Source: Streptomyces sp. NBC_01235 (GTDB lineage: Bacteria > Actinomycetota > Actinomycetes > Streptomycetales > Streptomycetaceae). From it: DNA of 64,000 nt. The notes beneath the pieces are model-generated. The model was not told the origin of the DNA. It was given only the letters and a program-made list of their open reading frames with translations, and ran no database searches. The stretch covers positions 2,976,001 to 3,040,000 of the forward strand of contig NZ_CP108513.1 in the NCBI RefSeq assembly GCF_035989285.1, written 5' to 3'. Of the stretch, positions 44,301 to 53,000 are shown in pieces (position 1 is the first letter of the stretch; every line of letters starts with the position of its first letter). The translations under genes were made by a program, and so were the position numbers.

Positions 44301-45053
44301 GAGCACGGTGACCGGCGGCGCGCGAGCGCCCGTATCTTCGGCTCCAAGCCGGGGGCGTACGGGGCGGGGCTGCTGCCGCTGATCGACGCCCGCAACTGGC
44401 GGTCGGACGCGGACCTCGCCGAGGTGTACGCCGTCTGGGGCGGTTACGCCTACGGGCGCGGGCTCGACGGGCGGGCGGCGCGCGGGGACATGGAGACGGC
44501 GTTCAGGCGGATCGCCGTCGCCGCGAAGAACGTGGACACCCGCGAGCACGACCTCGTCGACGCCGACGACTACTTCCAGTACCACGGCGGCATGGTCGCC
44601 ATGGTGCGGCACCTGACGGGTGCCAACCCCGAGGCGTACGTGGGTGATTCCGCGGTCCCGGACCAGGTGAAGACGCGGACGCTCGGCGAGGAGACGCACC
44701 GGGTGTTCCGCGCCCGGGTGGTCAACCCGCGCTGGATGGCGGCCATGCGACGGCACGGCTACAAGGGCGCCTTCGAGATGGCGGCGACCGTCGACTACCT
44801 CTTCGGCTACGACGCCACGGCGGGCGTGGTCGACGACTGGATGTACGAGAAGCTCAGCGCGGAGTACGTCTTCGACCCGGAGAACCGGGACTTCATGAAG
44901 AAGTCCAACCCGTGGGCGCTGCGCGGGATCACCGAGCGGCTCCTGGAGGCCGCCGACCGCGGGCTGTGGGCGGAGCCGGACGCCGACACGATCGAGCGGC
45001 TGCGCGCCACCTACCTGGAGCTCGAAGGCGACTTGGAGGGCGACGAGAAGTGA
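41382..45053 (+). CDS. cobN: Cobaltochelatase large subunit CobN
   Basis: This 1223-residue protein is the CobN/BchH-type chelatase subunit that inserts cobalt into hydrogenobyrinic acid a,c-diamide. Landmarks are GVLFYRAHELSGN near residue 155, VFTAYPTKHSRVGNAVGLD, HMGKHGTMEWLPGKGLGLS, and the long C-terminal part with VWGTSAMRTQGDDIAEIL and NPRWMAAMRRHGYKGA. It works with an ATP-driven AAA/VWA partner; here the next gene encodes a ChlI-ChlD-like fusion that overlaps it (GTGA). Length is typical for CobN. Confidence 0.96.
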   Translation: MSTVLLLSTADTDLLAARAASGADYRIGNPTRVDVAQELPGLLDGADIAVVRLLGGKRAWEDGLAALRASGVPTVLLGGESVPDAELMAESSVPAGVVAEALRYLVEGGPANLTELARFLSDTVLLTGEGFVEPQKMPEYGVHGEWSSLEGRPTIGVLFYRAHELSGNTAFVDTLCEAIEARGANALPVYCGSLRGADPGLYEILGRTDALVATVLAAGGTHASQASAGGDEEAWDIGALADLDVPVLQGLCLTSSKSAWDESDAALSPMDAAMQVAIPEFDGRIITVPFSFKEQGPDDVPVYVADPERAGRVAGIAVRHARLKHKPNSDKKLALVFTAYPTKHSRVGNAVGLDTPASAVRVLDALRDAGYGVTEHPDNGDELIHRLINAGGHDVEWLTEEQLAAAPARVPLADYRAWFDKLDPQLRDAMLEAWGEPPGSLYVDGDDIVLASLQFGNVVVMIQPPRGFGENPIAIYHDPDMPPSHHYMAAYRWLEAATSEGGFGADAIVHMGKHGTMEWLPGKGLGLSGGCAPDAVLGDLPLVYPFIVNDPGEGTQAKRRGHATVVDHLVPPMARADTYGDLAKLEQLLDEYALVSDLDPTKAPAVRAQIWTLVKAAELHHDLHVDDQPDDEAFDEFVMHIDGYLCEIKDVQIRDGLHILGGGPVGEARVNLVLAVLRASQVWGGQANALPGLRASFAAHFGLSEKELLAEPGAPVKVPVELTELVEGPARSAADAIDLLEQLCRRVAEGMEERGWAVAESRALVREVLGTELPDAVAVLEFACTEVVPRLEKTTDEIGHILKALDGGYVPAGPSGSPTRGLVNVLPTGRNFYSVDPKAIPSRLSWEVGQALAESLVQRYLQDTGEYPKSVGLTVWGTSAMRTQGDDIAEILALLGCRPVWDDASRRVTGFEVVPPAELGRPRIDVTVRISGFFRDAFPHVVGLIDDAVRAVADLAEPAESNFVRAHVDEDAAEHGDRRRASARIFGSKPGAYGAGLLPLIDARNWRSDADLAEVYAVWGGYAYGRGLDGRAARGDMETAFRRIAVAAKNVDTREHDLVDADDYFQYHGGMVAMVRHLTGANPEAYVGDSAVPDQVKTRTLGEETHRVFRARVVNPRWMAAMRRHGYKGAFEMAATVDYLFGYDATAGVVDDWMYEKLSAEYVFDPENRDFMKKSNPWALRGITERLLEAADRGLWAEPDADTIERLRATYLELEGDLEGDEK

Positions 45054-47110
45054 GTACTCCTTTCCCGTTCACGGCCGTCGTGGGCCAGGACGACCTGCGG
45101 CTCGCGCTGCTGCTGAACGCGGTGTCGCCGGCGGTGGGCGGTGTGCTGGTCCGTGGGGAGAAGGGCACCGCCAAGTCCACGGCCGTGCGCGCCCTTTCGG
45201 CGCTCATGCCCACGCTGGACGTCGTCTCCGGCTGCCGGTTCTCCTGCGACCCCGGCTCCCCCGACCCCGCCTGCCCCGACGGGCCGCACGAGCCGGGGGC
45301 GTTCGCGACCCGGCCCGCGCGGATGGTCGAGCTGCCCGTGGGCGCCTCCGAGGACCGGCTCGTGGGCGCGCTGGACATCGAGCGGGCGCTCGCCGAGGGC
45401 GTCAAGGCCTTCGAGCCGGGGCTCCTCGCGGACGCGCACCGCGGGATCCTCTACGTCGACGAGGTCAACCTCCTCCACGACCACCTGGTCGACCTGCTCC
45501 TCGACGCGGCGGCGATGGGCGCCTCGTACGTCGAGCGCGAGGGCGTCTCCGTACGGCACGCCTCGAAGTTCCTGCTCGTCGGGACCATGAACCCCGAAGA
45601 GGGCGAGCTGCGCCCGCAGTTGCTCGACCGGTTCGGGCTGACGGTGGAGGTGGCGGCCTCGCGCGAGCCCGACCAGCGGGTGGAGGTCGTGCGGCGGCGG
45701 CTCGCCTACGACGACGATCCGCAGGGGTTCGCCGCGCGGTGGGCAAACGAGGAGGCCGCCGTACGCGCCCGGATCGTGGCGGCGCGTGCGCTGTTGCCGT
45801 CGGTGCGGCTGGGCGACGGCGCGCTGCGGCAGATCGCGGCCACCTGCGCCGCCTTCGAGGTCGACGGGATGCGGGCCGACATCGTGATGGCGCGGACCGC
45901 CACGGCGCTGGCGGCCTGGGCCGGGCGGACCGAGGTGCTCGCGGAGGACGTACGGCAGGCGGCGCTGCTCGCGCTGCCGCACCGCAGGCGCCGTAATCCC
46001 TTTGACGCGCCGGGACTCGACGAGGACAGGCTCGACGAGACGCTGGAGGAGTTCTCCGGCGAGAGCGAGGGCGAGGGCGAGGGCGACGAGGATCCCGATC
46101 CGGACGGGCCCGGCGGGGGTGGCGGGCAGCCGCCGTCCGAGGGGCCGCAGGCCGACGGTGGCTCCGGTGCGCGGCCCGAGGCCGGCGAGGACGGGGAGCC
46201 GCAGGCCTCCGGCGCCGGGGAGCAGTCCGCCGCACGGGCCGCCGAGCCGTTCCGTACGAAGGTGCTGAGCGTGCCCGGGATCGGCGAAGGCGCCGCCGGA
46301 CGGCGTTCGCGGGCGCGGACCGAACACGGACGGACCACGGGTGCGCGACGGCCTCGAGGGGCCCTGACCAAGCTGCACCTGGCGGCGACCGTGCAGGCCG
46401 CCGCGCCGCATCAGCGGGCGCGGGGGCGCTCCGGGCGGGGGCTGGTGGTGCGGCGTGACGATCTGCGGCAGGCGACCCGGGAGGGGCGTGAGGGGAACCT
46501 CGTGCTGTTCGTGGTCGACGCCTCGGGGTCCATGGCCGCCCGTCAGCGCATGAGCGCGGTGAAGGGCGCCGTGCTGTCGCTGCTGCTGGACGCCTATCAG
46601 CGACGGGACAAGGTGGGACTCGTGACCTTCCGGGGGGCGGCGGCCGATGTGGCGTTGCCGCCGACGTCCTCGGTGGACGCGGCGGCCGTCCGGCTGGAGT
46701 CGCTGCCGACCGGTGGAAGGACGCCGCTCGCCGCCGGGCTGCTCAAGGCGCACGACGTGCTGCGGGTGGAGCGGCTGCGGGATCCGGCGCGGCGCGCGCT
46801 GGTCGTCGTGGTGACGGACGGACGGGCCACCGATGGAGGGGCGGCGCGAAGCGCCTCCGGCCGGGGTGGTGGTCGGGCGACGGGTGGGACCGAGCCCGTC
46901 GCGCTCGCGGGGCGGGCGGCTCGGCTGTTCGCCGCCGAGGGGGTCGCGTCGGTGGTCGTGGACTGTGAGTCCGGGCCGGTGCGGCTGGGGCTCGCGGGGC
47001 AGCTCGCGGGTGAGCTGGGGGGTACCGCCGTGACTCTGGACGAGTTGCGGGCGGACTCCATCGCGGGGCTGGTGAGGAACGTGCAGGGGACTTCCAGGAG
47101 GGCCGCTTGA
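45050..47110 (+). CDS. AAA-VWA chelatase subunit (ChlI/ChlD-like fusion), CobS/CobT-role candidate
   Basis: This 686-residue protein has an N-terminal AAA+ domain (Walker A GEKGTAKST near residue 36, Walker B ILYVDEVNLL), an acidic Gly/Pro/Glu-rich linker (about 330-410), and a C-terminal von Willebrand A domain with a MIDAS motif (DASGSMAARQ). This is the BchI+BchD architecture in one chain and would power CobN. A short low-complexity insertion (SASGRGGGRATGG) sits in the VWA domain. GTG start overlaps cobN; the stop overlaps the cobO start. Confidence 0.93.
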   Translation: MSTPFPFTAVVGQDDLRLALLLNAVSPAVGGVLVRGEKGTAKSTAVRALSALMPTLDVVSGCRFSCDPGSPDPACPDGPHEPGAFATRPARMVELPVGASEDRLVGALDIERALAEGVKAFEPGLLADAHRGILYVDEVNLLHDHLVDLLLDAAAMGASYVEREGVSVRHASKFLLVGTMNPEEGELRPQLLDRFGLTVEVAASREPDQRVEVVRRRLAYDDDPQGFAARWANEEAAVRARIVAARALLPSVRLGDGALRQIAATCAAFEVDGMRADIVMARTATALAAWAGRTEVLAEDVRQAALLALPHRRRRNPFDAPGLDEDRLDETLEEFSGESEGEGEGDEDPDPDGPGGGGGQPPSEGPQADGGSGARPEAGEDGEPQASGAGEQSAARAAEPFRTKVLSVPGIGEGAAGRRSRARTEHGRTTGARRPRGALTKLHLAATVQAAAPHQRARGRSGRGLVVRRDDLRQATREGREGNLVLFVVDASGSMAARQRMSAVKGAVLSLLLDAYQRRDKVGLVTFRGAAADVALPPTSSVDAAAVRLESLPTGGRTPLAAGLLKAHDVLRVERLRDPARRALVVVVTDGRATDGGAARSASGRGGGRATGGTEPVALAGRAARLFAAEGVASVVVDCESGPVRLGLAGQLAGELGGTAVTLDELRADSIAGLVRNVQGTSRRAA

Positions 47111-47709
47111 TGCCGCAGGGACAGCCGAGTGTGGTGCCGGACGACGGTCTGACGACGCGTCAGCGTCGTAATCGGCCGCTGGTCGTCGTGCACACGGGGA
47201 TCGGGAAGGGCAAGTCGACCGCCGCGTTCGGGCTCGCGTTGCGGGCCTGGAACCAGGGGTGGCCGATCGGGGTGTTCCAGTTCGTGAAGTCGGCCAAGTG
47301 GAAGGTCGGCGAGGAGAACGCGCTGCGGGTGCTGGGCGCCAGCGGTGAGGGCGGGTCCGTCGACTGGCACAAGATGGGCGAGGGCTGGTCGTGGGTGCAG
47401 CGGGATGCCCAGATGGACAACGAGGAGAAGGCCCGCGAGGGCTGGGAGCAGGTCAAGCGGGACCTCGCCGCCGAGACGTACCGGCTGTACGTGCTCGACG
47501 AGTTCGCGTACCCCATGCACTGGGGGTGGGTCGACACCGATGAGGTGATCGACGTGCTGCGGGACCGTCCCGGGACCCAGCATGTCGTGATCACCGGGCG
47601 GAACGCGCCCGAGAAGCTGGTCGGCTTCGCGGATCTCGTCACCGACATGTCCAAGGTCAAGCACCCGATGGACGCCGGGCAGAAGGGGCAGCGGGGGATC
47701 GAGTGGTGA
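47110..47709 (+). CDS. cobO: Cob(I)yrinic acid a,c-diamide adenosyltransferase
   Basis: This 199-residue protein transfers the adenosyl group of ATP to corrinoid cobalt. The P-loop is HTGIGKGKSTAAFG near residue 30; FQFVKSAKWKVGEE, VLDEFAYPMHWGW and VVITGRNAPEKL are CobO/BtuR signatures. The ATG at 47110 overlaps the chelatase stop (TGATG). cobB begins 4 bp after its stop. Confidence 0.96.
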   Translation: MPQGQPSVVPDDGLTTRQRRNRPLVVVHTGIGKGKSTAAFGLALRAWNQGWPIGVFQFVKSAKWKVGEENALRVLGASGEGGSVDWHKMGEGWSWVQRDAQMDNEEKAREGWEQVKRDLAAETYRLYVLDEFAYPMHWGWVDTDEVIDVLRDRPGTQHVVITGRNAPEKLVGFADLVTDMSKVKHPMDAGQKGQRGIEW

Positions 47710-47713
47710 TGTC

Positions 47714-49219
47714 GTGGTGAAACCCTCCCTGTCCCGCGTCCCTCGGCTGGTCGTCGCCGCGCCGTCCTCCGGCAGCGGCAAGACCACCGTCGCCACGGGG
47801 TTGATGGCCGCGTTCGCCGCGCGGGGGCTTGCCGTGTCCCCGCACAAGGTCGGGCCGGACTACATCGACCCCGGGTACCACTCGCTCGCCACCGGGCGGG
47901 TGGGACGGAACCTCGACGCGTATCTGTGCGGGCCGGAGTTGGTCGGGCCGCTGTTCGCGCATGGTGCGCGCGGGTGCGATCTGGCGATCGTCGAGGGTGT
48001 GATGGGGATGTACGACGGGGCCGCCGGGGAGGGTGAACTGGCGTCCACCGCTCATGTGGCGAAGTTGCTGCGGGCGCCCGTGGTGCTCGTGGTCGACGCC
48101 TCGTCGCAGTCGCGGTCGGTGGCGGCTCTGGTGCACGGGTTCGCCTCCTGGGATCCGGAGGTGCGGGTCGGGGGCGTGATTCTGAACAAGGTCGCCTCGG
48201 ATCGGCACGAGGAGTTGTTGCGGGAGGCGTTGGAGTCGGCCGGGGTGCCGGTGCTCGGGGTGTTGCGGCGGGTGGCTCAGGTGGATACGCCGTCTCGTCA
48301 TCTGGGGTTGGTGCCGGTCGCCGAGCGGCGCGCCGCCGCCATGGACTCCGTCGCGGCGATGGGGGCGCAGGTTTCCCAAGGGTGCGATCTGGAGGCGTTG
48401 CTGGGGCTGGCGCGGAGTGCGGGAGCGTTGTCGGGTGCGGCTTGGGATGCGGCCGAGGCGCTGGCTTCTTCGCCCCCGCCGCCCCTTGCCTCCCCCACGC
48501 TCGGCTTCGCTCGAGCGGGGGGACCCCCATCGTCCCTGGGGGCTGCGCCCCCAGACCTCCGCTTTCGGCCCGAAGGGCCTCGTCCTCGAACTCCCCCGCA
48601 GGGGGCATCCCCGGACGGGCCGGTGGTCGCCATCGCCGGTGGGGCCGCGTTCACCTTCTCCTATGCCGAGCACGCCGAGCTCCTCGCCGCCGCCGGTGCC
48701 GAAGTCGTCGTCTTCGATCCGCTCCGTGATGAGCAACTGCCCGACGGTACGGAGGGGTTGGTCATCGGGGGCGGGTTTCCCGAGGTGTACGCCTCGGAGT
48801 TGTCCGCCAACGAGTCGCTGCGCAAGTCCGTCGCGGCCCTCGCGGAGCGTGGTGCTCCCGTCGCCGCCGAGTGTGCTGGGCTGCTCTATCTCTGCCGGGA
48901 GCTGGACGGGCAGCCGATGTGCGGGGTGCTGGAGGCCGGTGCCCGGATGAGCGGGCGGCTGACGCTCGGATATCGGGATGCCGTCGCCGTGAGTGACAGT
49001 GTGCTGGCCGTGGCGGGGACGCGGATGCGGGGGCACGAGTTTCATCGGACCGTCGTCGAGCCCGGCTCGGGGGCGGTTCCCGCCTGGGGGGTGCGGACCC
49101 CGCAGCGTCGGGTCGAAGGTTTTGTGGAGCGCGGTGTGCACGCGAGTTATCTGCACACGCACTGGGCGTCCGAGCCCGGTGTGGCCCGTCGGTTCGTGGA
49201 GAGGTGCCGGACGTCATGA
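47714..49219 (+). CDS. cobB: Cobyrinic/hydrogenobyrinic acid a,c-diamide synthase
   Basis: This 501-residue amidotransferase amidates side chains a and c. The N-terminal domain has the P-loop APSSGSGKTTV and the VGPDYIDPGYH motif; the C-terminal glutaminase has VIGGGFPEVYASELS and AAECAGLLYL with the nucleophile Cys. Between the domains, residues about 255-300 are encoded by a GC-rich palindromic repeat element (48490-48607) and are low in complexity (Pro/Ala/Arg). The protein should stay functional because the insertion lies in the linker. Start is GTG at 47714 or 47717. Confidence 0.95.
   Translation: MVKPSLSRVPRLVVAAPSSGSGKTTVATGLMAAFAARGLAVSPHKVGPDYIDPGYHSLATGRVGRNLDAYLCGPELVGPLFAHGARGCDLAIVEGVMGMYDGAAGEGELASTAHVAKLLRAPVVLVVDASSQSRSVAALVHGFASWDPEVRVGGVILNKVASDRHEELLREALESAGVPVLGVLRRVAQVDTPSRHLGLVPVAERRAAAMDSVAAMGAQVSQGCDLEALLGLARSAGALSGAAWDAAEALASSPPPPLASPTLGFARAGGPPSSLGAAPPDLRFRPEGPRPRTPPQGASPDGPVVAIAGGAAFTFSYAEHAELLAAAGAEVVVFDPLRDEQLPDGTEGLVIGGGFPEVYASELSANESLRKSVAALAERGAPVAAECAGLLYLCRELDGQPMCGVLEAGARMSGRLTLGYRDAVAVSDSVLAVAGTRMRGHEFHRTVVEPGSGAVPAWGVRTPQRRVEGFVERGVHASYLHTHWASEPGVARRFVERCRTS
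48490..48607. repeat. Palindromic GC-rich element within cobB
   Basis: CTCCCCCACGCTCGGCTTCG...CGAGCGGGGGGACCCCC, followed by GGGGGCTGCGCCCCC and a run of CGAAGGGCCTCGT-like sequence. It encodes the interdomain linker of CobB in frame. The core matches the Asp23-gene element in reverse orientation. Confidence 0.7.
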
Positions 49220-49947
49220 GCAGCAAGCTGGTCGGAGTCGGGGTGGGTCCCGGGGATCCGGAGCTGGTGGCCGTCAAGGGCGTCAACACGCTCCGGGCCG
49301 CCGATGTCGTCGTCGTGCCCGTGATGGACGGCGGTGAGCGGGGGCGGGCCGAAGCCACGGTTCTGCACTACGTGCCCGAGGACAAGGTCGTACGTGTCGT
49401 GTTCGCGTTGAACGAGCGGACCGACCGGGCGCGGCGGGAGGCTGCCTGGGACGCGGCCGGGGGGCGGGTCGCCGAGCTGCTGCGGGAGCACGCGACCGTC
49501 GCCTTCGCGACCATCGGTGATCCCAACGTGTACTCCACGTTCACGTACCTCGCGCAGACGATCGTGGAGCTGGTGCCGGGGACGGTCGTGGAGACCGTCC
49601 CCGGGATCACCGCCATGCAGGATCTCGCCGCCCGGTCGGGGGCGGTGCTGACCGAGGGCACCGAGCCGTTGACGCTGGTGCCCGTGACCGCCGGTTCCGC
49701 CGTGCTGAAGGACGCGCTCGCCGGGCCGGGGACCGTCGTCGCCTACAAGTTCGGGCGGCAGGCCGCCGAGGTCGCCGAGGCGCTGCGGGAGACCGGGCGG
49801 ATCGGGGACGCCGTGTGGGGGTCGGCGCTCGGGCTGACCGAGGAGTCCATCCGGCCGGCCGCCGAGCTGGACGGCGAGCCGCTGCCCTACCTCTCGACGC
49901 TCATCGCTCCCGCGCGGCGCGAGGGCGGGCGGGGCGGCAAGCTGTGA
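49216..49947 (+). CDS. cobI: Precorrin-2 C20-methyltransferase
   Basis: This 243-residue SAM-dependent methyltransferase acts at C-20 before ring contraction. Family motifs: GVGVGPGDPELVAVKGV at the N-terminus, TIGDPNVYSTFTYLA, TVPGITAMQDLAA and the C-terminal half with VVAYKFGRQ. The ATG overlaps the cobB stop (ATGA). It is the last gene before the oppositely oriented ZIP transporter. Confidence 0.95.
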   Translation: MSSKLVGVGVGPGDPELVAVKGVNTLRAADVVVVPVMDGGERGRAEATVLHYVPEDKVVRVVFALNERTDRARREAAWDAAGGRVAELLREHATVAFATIGDPNVYSTFTYLAQTIVELVPGTVVETVPGITAMQDLAARSGAVLTEGTEPLTLVPVTAGSAVLKDALAGPGTVVAYKFGRQAAEVAEALRETGRIGDAVWGSALGLTEESIRPAAELDGEPLPYLSTLIAPARREGGRGGKL

Positions 49948-49967
49948 GTCGCGGGACGCCGGCTCCG

Positions 49968-50813
49968 TCAGCCGGCCAGACCCACCACCAGCCAGATGAA
50001 GGCCGCGCCCGCGATCGTGCACAGCACGGTCGAGCGGGCCGGGTGTTCGTGGTGGGCCTCGGGCAGGATCTCGGCGGCCGCCAGGTACAGCAGGGCGCCG
50101 CCGAAGAAGCCGAGATAGCCGCCGAGCAGTGGCTCCGCAATGGTGACGAAGGACGTCGAGGCCGCGCCCACCACCGGTGCCGCCGCGTCCGCGAACAGCA
50201 TGAACAGGGCCCTGCGGCGGGCGTTCCCGTACAGGCTCGTGATCGTGTAGGTGTTGAAGCCGTCCGCGAAGTCGTGGGCGATCACCGCCACGGCCACCGC
50301 GGCTGCCATGCCGCCGCCCACCTGGAAGGCCGCGCCGATCGCCACGCCGTCCATGGCGCTGTGGCCGACCATCGCCGCGGCGGCCGTCAGGCCGACCTCG
50401 GGGGTCCGGCCGTCGCGGAGCCTCTGGGGCGCGCCGGTGTCGAGCGGTCGATCGCGCGCAGGCCCGAAGGGCTGAGCACGGTCGGCGGCTCGACACCGAC
50501 CGGAGCGCTCCTGAGGCGGAGCCGTGTATACGTGCTCCTCGGCGCCGTGGGCGGCCTGGCGTACCGCGAGCAGGCGTTCCACCAGATGGGCCAGCAGGAA
50601 GCCCGCCACGAAGAGCAGCAGCGCGGCGGGGACGCCGAAGACCTCCGTGCCGGCCGCCTCCAGGGCCTCCGGCAGCAGGTCCAGGCCGACGACGCCGAGC
50701 ATCAGGCCGCCGGCCAGGCCGAGGACGAGGTGGCGGCGGTCGGTGACACGCTGTGCCGTCCAGCCGCCGGCCAGCGTCATGAGGAACGCGCCGAGCGCGA
50801 CGAAGACCGCCAT
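49968..50813 (-). CDS. ZIP-family metal transporter inside the cob locus
   Basis: This 281-residue membrane protein has about eight helices with ZIP features: GHSAMDGVAIGAAFQVGG and AVIAHDFADGFNTYTI (His/Asp metal-path residues), LLGGYLGFFGGALLYLAAAEILPEAHHEHP. The loop between helices 3 and 4 (residues about 110-150) is Arg/Pro-rich and low in complexity, derived from a palindrome-rich stretch (GGTGTCGAGC ... GCTCGACACC). It transports a divalent cation, possibly cobalt or zinc; the location suggests a link to B12 but proves nothing. ATG at 50813. Confidence 0.88.
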   Translation of the reverse strand: MAVFVALGAFLMTLAGGWTAQRVTDRRHLVLGLAGGLMLGVVGLDLLPEALEAAGTEVFGVPAALLLFVAGFLLAHLVERLLAVRQAAHGAEEHVYTAPPQERSGRCRAADRAQPFGPARDRPLDTGAPQRLRDGRTPEVGLTAAAAMVGHSAMDGVAIGAAFQVGGGMAAAVAVAVIAHDFADGFNTYTITSLYGNARRRALFMLFADAAAPVVGAASTSFVTIAEPLLGGYLGFFGGALLYLAAAEILPEAHHEHPARSTVLCTIAGAAFIWLVVGLAG

Positions 50814-50913
50814 ACGCCCTTGGTATCCGATCACCCCCCGGCTGCGCACATCCGGCCACTGCCCTGACTTCCGTTACGACCTGTTGCGACCCGCTATGAG
50901 AGGACCCGAACCC

Positions 50914-51732
50914 ATGGCCGATGCCCCCACCGGCAAGGTGACCTTCGTCGGTGCCGGCCCCGGCGCCGCCGATCTGCTGACGTTCCGTGCCGCGCGCGCC
51001 ATCGCCGAGGCCGACGTCGTGATCTGGGCCGCGAGCCTGGTCCAGGCGGAGGTTCTGGAGCACGCGCGCGAGGGTGCGGAGATCCTCGACTCGGCGACGA
51101 TGTCCCTGGAGGACGTCGTCGCCGTGTACGAGCGGGCGCGTCGGGAGCGGCTGAAAGTCGCCCGGATCCACTCCGGCGACCCGGCCCTGTGGGGCGGTAC
51201 GCAGGAGCAGCTCGACCGGTGCGAGGAGATCGGGACCGACACCGAGATCGTCCCCGGTGTCTCCTCCTTCTCCGCCGTCGCCGCGCTCGCCCGGCGTGAG
51301 CTGACGATCCCCGAGGTCGCGCAGTCCGTCGTCCTGACCCGGCTCGGCGGCGGCAAGACGCCGATGCCGCCCGGCGAGGAGGTGCGCGAGTTCGCCAAGC
51401 ACGGCACGACGATGGCGATCTTCCTGTCGGCCGCCCGCAGCGGGCAGCTGGTGCGGGAGCTGCTGGAGGGCGGCTATCCCACCGTCACCCCGGTCGTCAT
51501 CGCCTACCAGGCGACCTGGCCGGAGGAGCTGGTCGTGAAGTGCACGATCGAGACGCTGGAGGAGACGGTCAAGGAGCACAAGCTCTGGAAGCACACCCTC
51601 TTCCTGGTCGGTCCGGCGCTCGACGCGCACGGCACCCGCTCGCACCTGTACCACCCCGGCCACTTCCACGGTTACCGCAAGGCCGACCCGGAGGCCCGCC
51701 GGGCCCTGCGCGAGCGGGGTGCCAGTACGTGA
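50914..51732 (+). CDS. cobM: Precorrin-4 C11-methyltransferase
   Basis: This 272-residue SAM-dependent methyltransferase acts at C-11. Motifs: FVGAGPGAADLLTFRAARA, HSGDPALWGGTQEQL, VPGVSSFSAVAALARRE and GTTMAIFLSAARSG. ATG at 50914 has AGAGGA upstream; an in-frame ATG at 50896 would add six residues. Stop overlaps cobL (GTGA). Co-directional with the rest of the cob genes after the ZIP interruption. Confidence 0.95.
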   Translation: MADAPTGKVTFVGAGPGAADLLTFRAARAIAEADVVIWAASLVQAEVLEHAREGAEILDSATMSLEDVVAVYERARRERLKVARIHSGDPALWGGTQEQLDRCEEIGTDTEIVPGVSSFSAVAALARRELTIPEVAQSVVLTRLGGGKTPMPPGEEVREFAKHGTTMAIFLSAARSGQLVRELLEGGYPTVTPVVIAYQATWPEELVVKCTIETLEETVKEHKLWKHTLFLVGPALDAHGTRSHLYHPGHFHGYRKADPEARRALRERGAST

Positions 51733-53000
51733 GCCGACCGAGTCGCCCGATCACGGTGGTCGGGACGGGGACGGGGGCGCCGGTCCCCTCCGACGCGGTG
51801 TCCGGTGCCGAGCTCGTCGTGGGCGGGCGGCGGCACCTCGACGCCGTACCGCTGCCCGCGACCGCCGAGCGGATCGTCCTCGGGCCGCTCGCGCCCGCCC
51901 TGGACTCCATCGAGGAGTACCTCGGCAAGGACCGGCGGGTGGTCGTGCTGGCCTCCGGCGACCCCGGGTTCTTCGGGATCGTGCGGGCGCTGGCGGAGCG
52001 GTTCGGGCCGGAGCTGCTCGACGTGCGGCCCGGGGTCTCCTCCGTGGCCGGCGCCTTCGCACGGCTGGGGCTGACCTGGGACGACGCCGTCGTCGTCAGC
52101 GCCCACGGGCGGGATCCGCGGACGGCTGTCAACGTCTGCCGGGCGCATCCGAAGGTCGCCGTCCTGACCGGGCCCGGCGCCGGGCCCGCCGAGCTGGGCG
52201 CCGCGCTCGCGCGCAGCGCGCCCGGGCGGGTGCTCGTCGTCGCCTCCGCGCTCGGCGACCCCGGGCGCGAGCGCGTGGAGCGGGTCTCCCCCGCCGAGGC
52301 CGCGGAGCGGGACTGGGGGACGGCGGTGAGTGTCGTCCTGTGCCTGGACGGAACACGGGTGCTCGGTCCCGTACGGACGCTCGCGGGCGGCGGACGTCCT
52401 GTGGGATGGGCGCTGGACGAGGGCGACTTCGCGCACCGCGACTCGATGATCACCAAGTTCGAGGTGCGGGCGCTGGCCCTGGCCCGGCTCGGTCCGCGCC
52501 CCGGCGACCTGGTCTGGGACGTGGGCTCCGGGTCGGGGTCCGTGGCCGTGGAGTGCGCCCGGCTCGGCGCCGCCGTCAGCGCGGTCGAGAAGGCGGCGGA
52601 CGGGGTGGAACGCATCCGCGCCAACGCCGGTGCCCACGGCGTCGCCGTGCACGTCGTGCACGGCGACGCACCCGACGTACTGGCCGAACTCGACGAACCC
52701 GACGCCGTGTTCGTCGGCGGGGGCGGGCGCGATCTGCCCGGCATCGTCGGCGTCTGCGCGCGGCGGGCCCGGCGGACGGTCGTCGTGGCGATGGCCGCCC
52801 TTGACCGGGTGCCGGCCGTGCGGGCCGCGCTGGCGGACGCCGGGTTCGCTGTCGACGGGGTGCTGTTGCAGTCCTCGCGGCTGGCGCCGCTGCCGGGGGA
52901 CGTCACCCGGCTCGCGGCGACCAACCCCGTCTTCCTGCTGTGGGGGACCAGAACCCCCGCCAGCTCAACACCCCTTTATCGAGAAGGAGTTGCTCTGTGA
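51729..53000 (+). CDS. cobL: Precorrin-6Y C5,15-methyltransferase (decarboxylating), CbiET-type
   Basis: This 423-residue two-domain protein: the N-terminal CbiE domain (VVVLASGDPGFFGI, VRPGVSSVAGAFARLG) methylates C-5; the C-terminal CbiT domain (FEVRALALARLGPRPGDLVWDVGSGSGSVAVE, SAM-binding) methylates C-15 and decarboxylates the acetate at C-12. Both active halves are complete. GTG start at 51729 overlaps cobM; the stop overlaps the next gene. Confidence 0.95.
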   Translation: MSRPSRPITVVGTGTGAPVPSDAVSGAELVVGGRRHLDAVPLPATAERIVLGPLAPALDSIEEYLGKDRRVVVLASGDPGFFGIVRALAERFGPELLDVRPGVSSVAGAFARLGLTWDDAVVVSAHGRDPRTAVNVCRAHPKVAVLTGPGAGPAELGAALARSAPGRVLVVASALGDPGRERVERVSPAEAAERDWGTAVSVVLCLDGTRVLGPVRTLAGGGRPVGWALDEGDFAHRDSMITKFEVRALALARLGPRPGDLVWDVGSGSGSVAVECARLGAAVSAVEKAADGVERIRANAGAHGVAVHVVHGDAPDVLAELDEPDAVFVGGGGRDLPGIVGVCARRARRTVVVAMAALDRVPAVRAALADAGFAVDGVLLQSSRLAPLPGDVTRLAATNPVFLLWGTRTPASSTPLYREGVAL

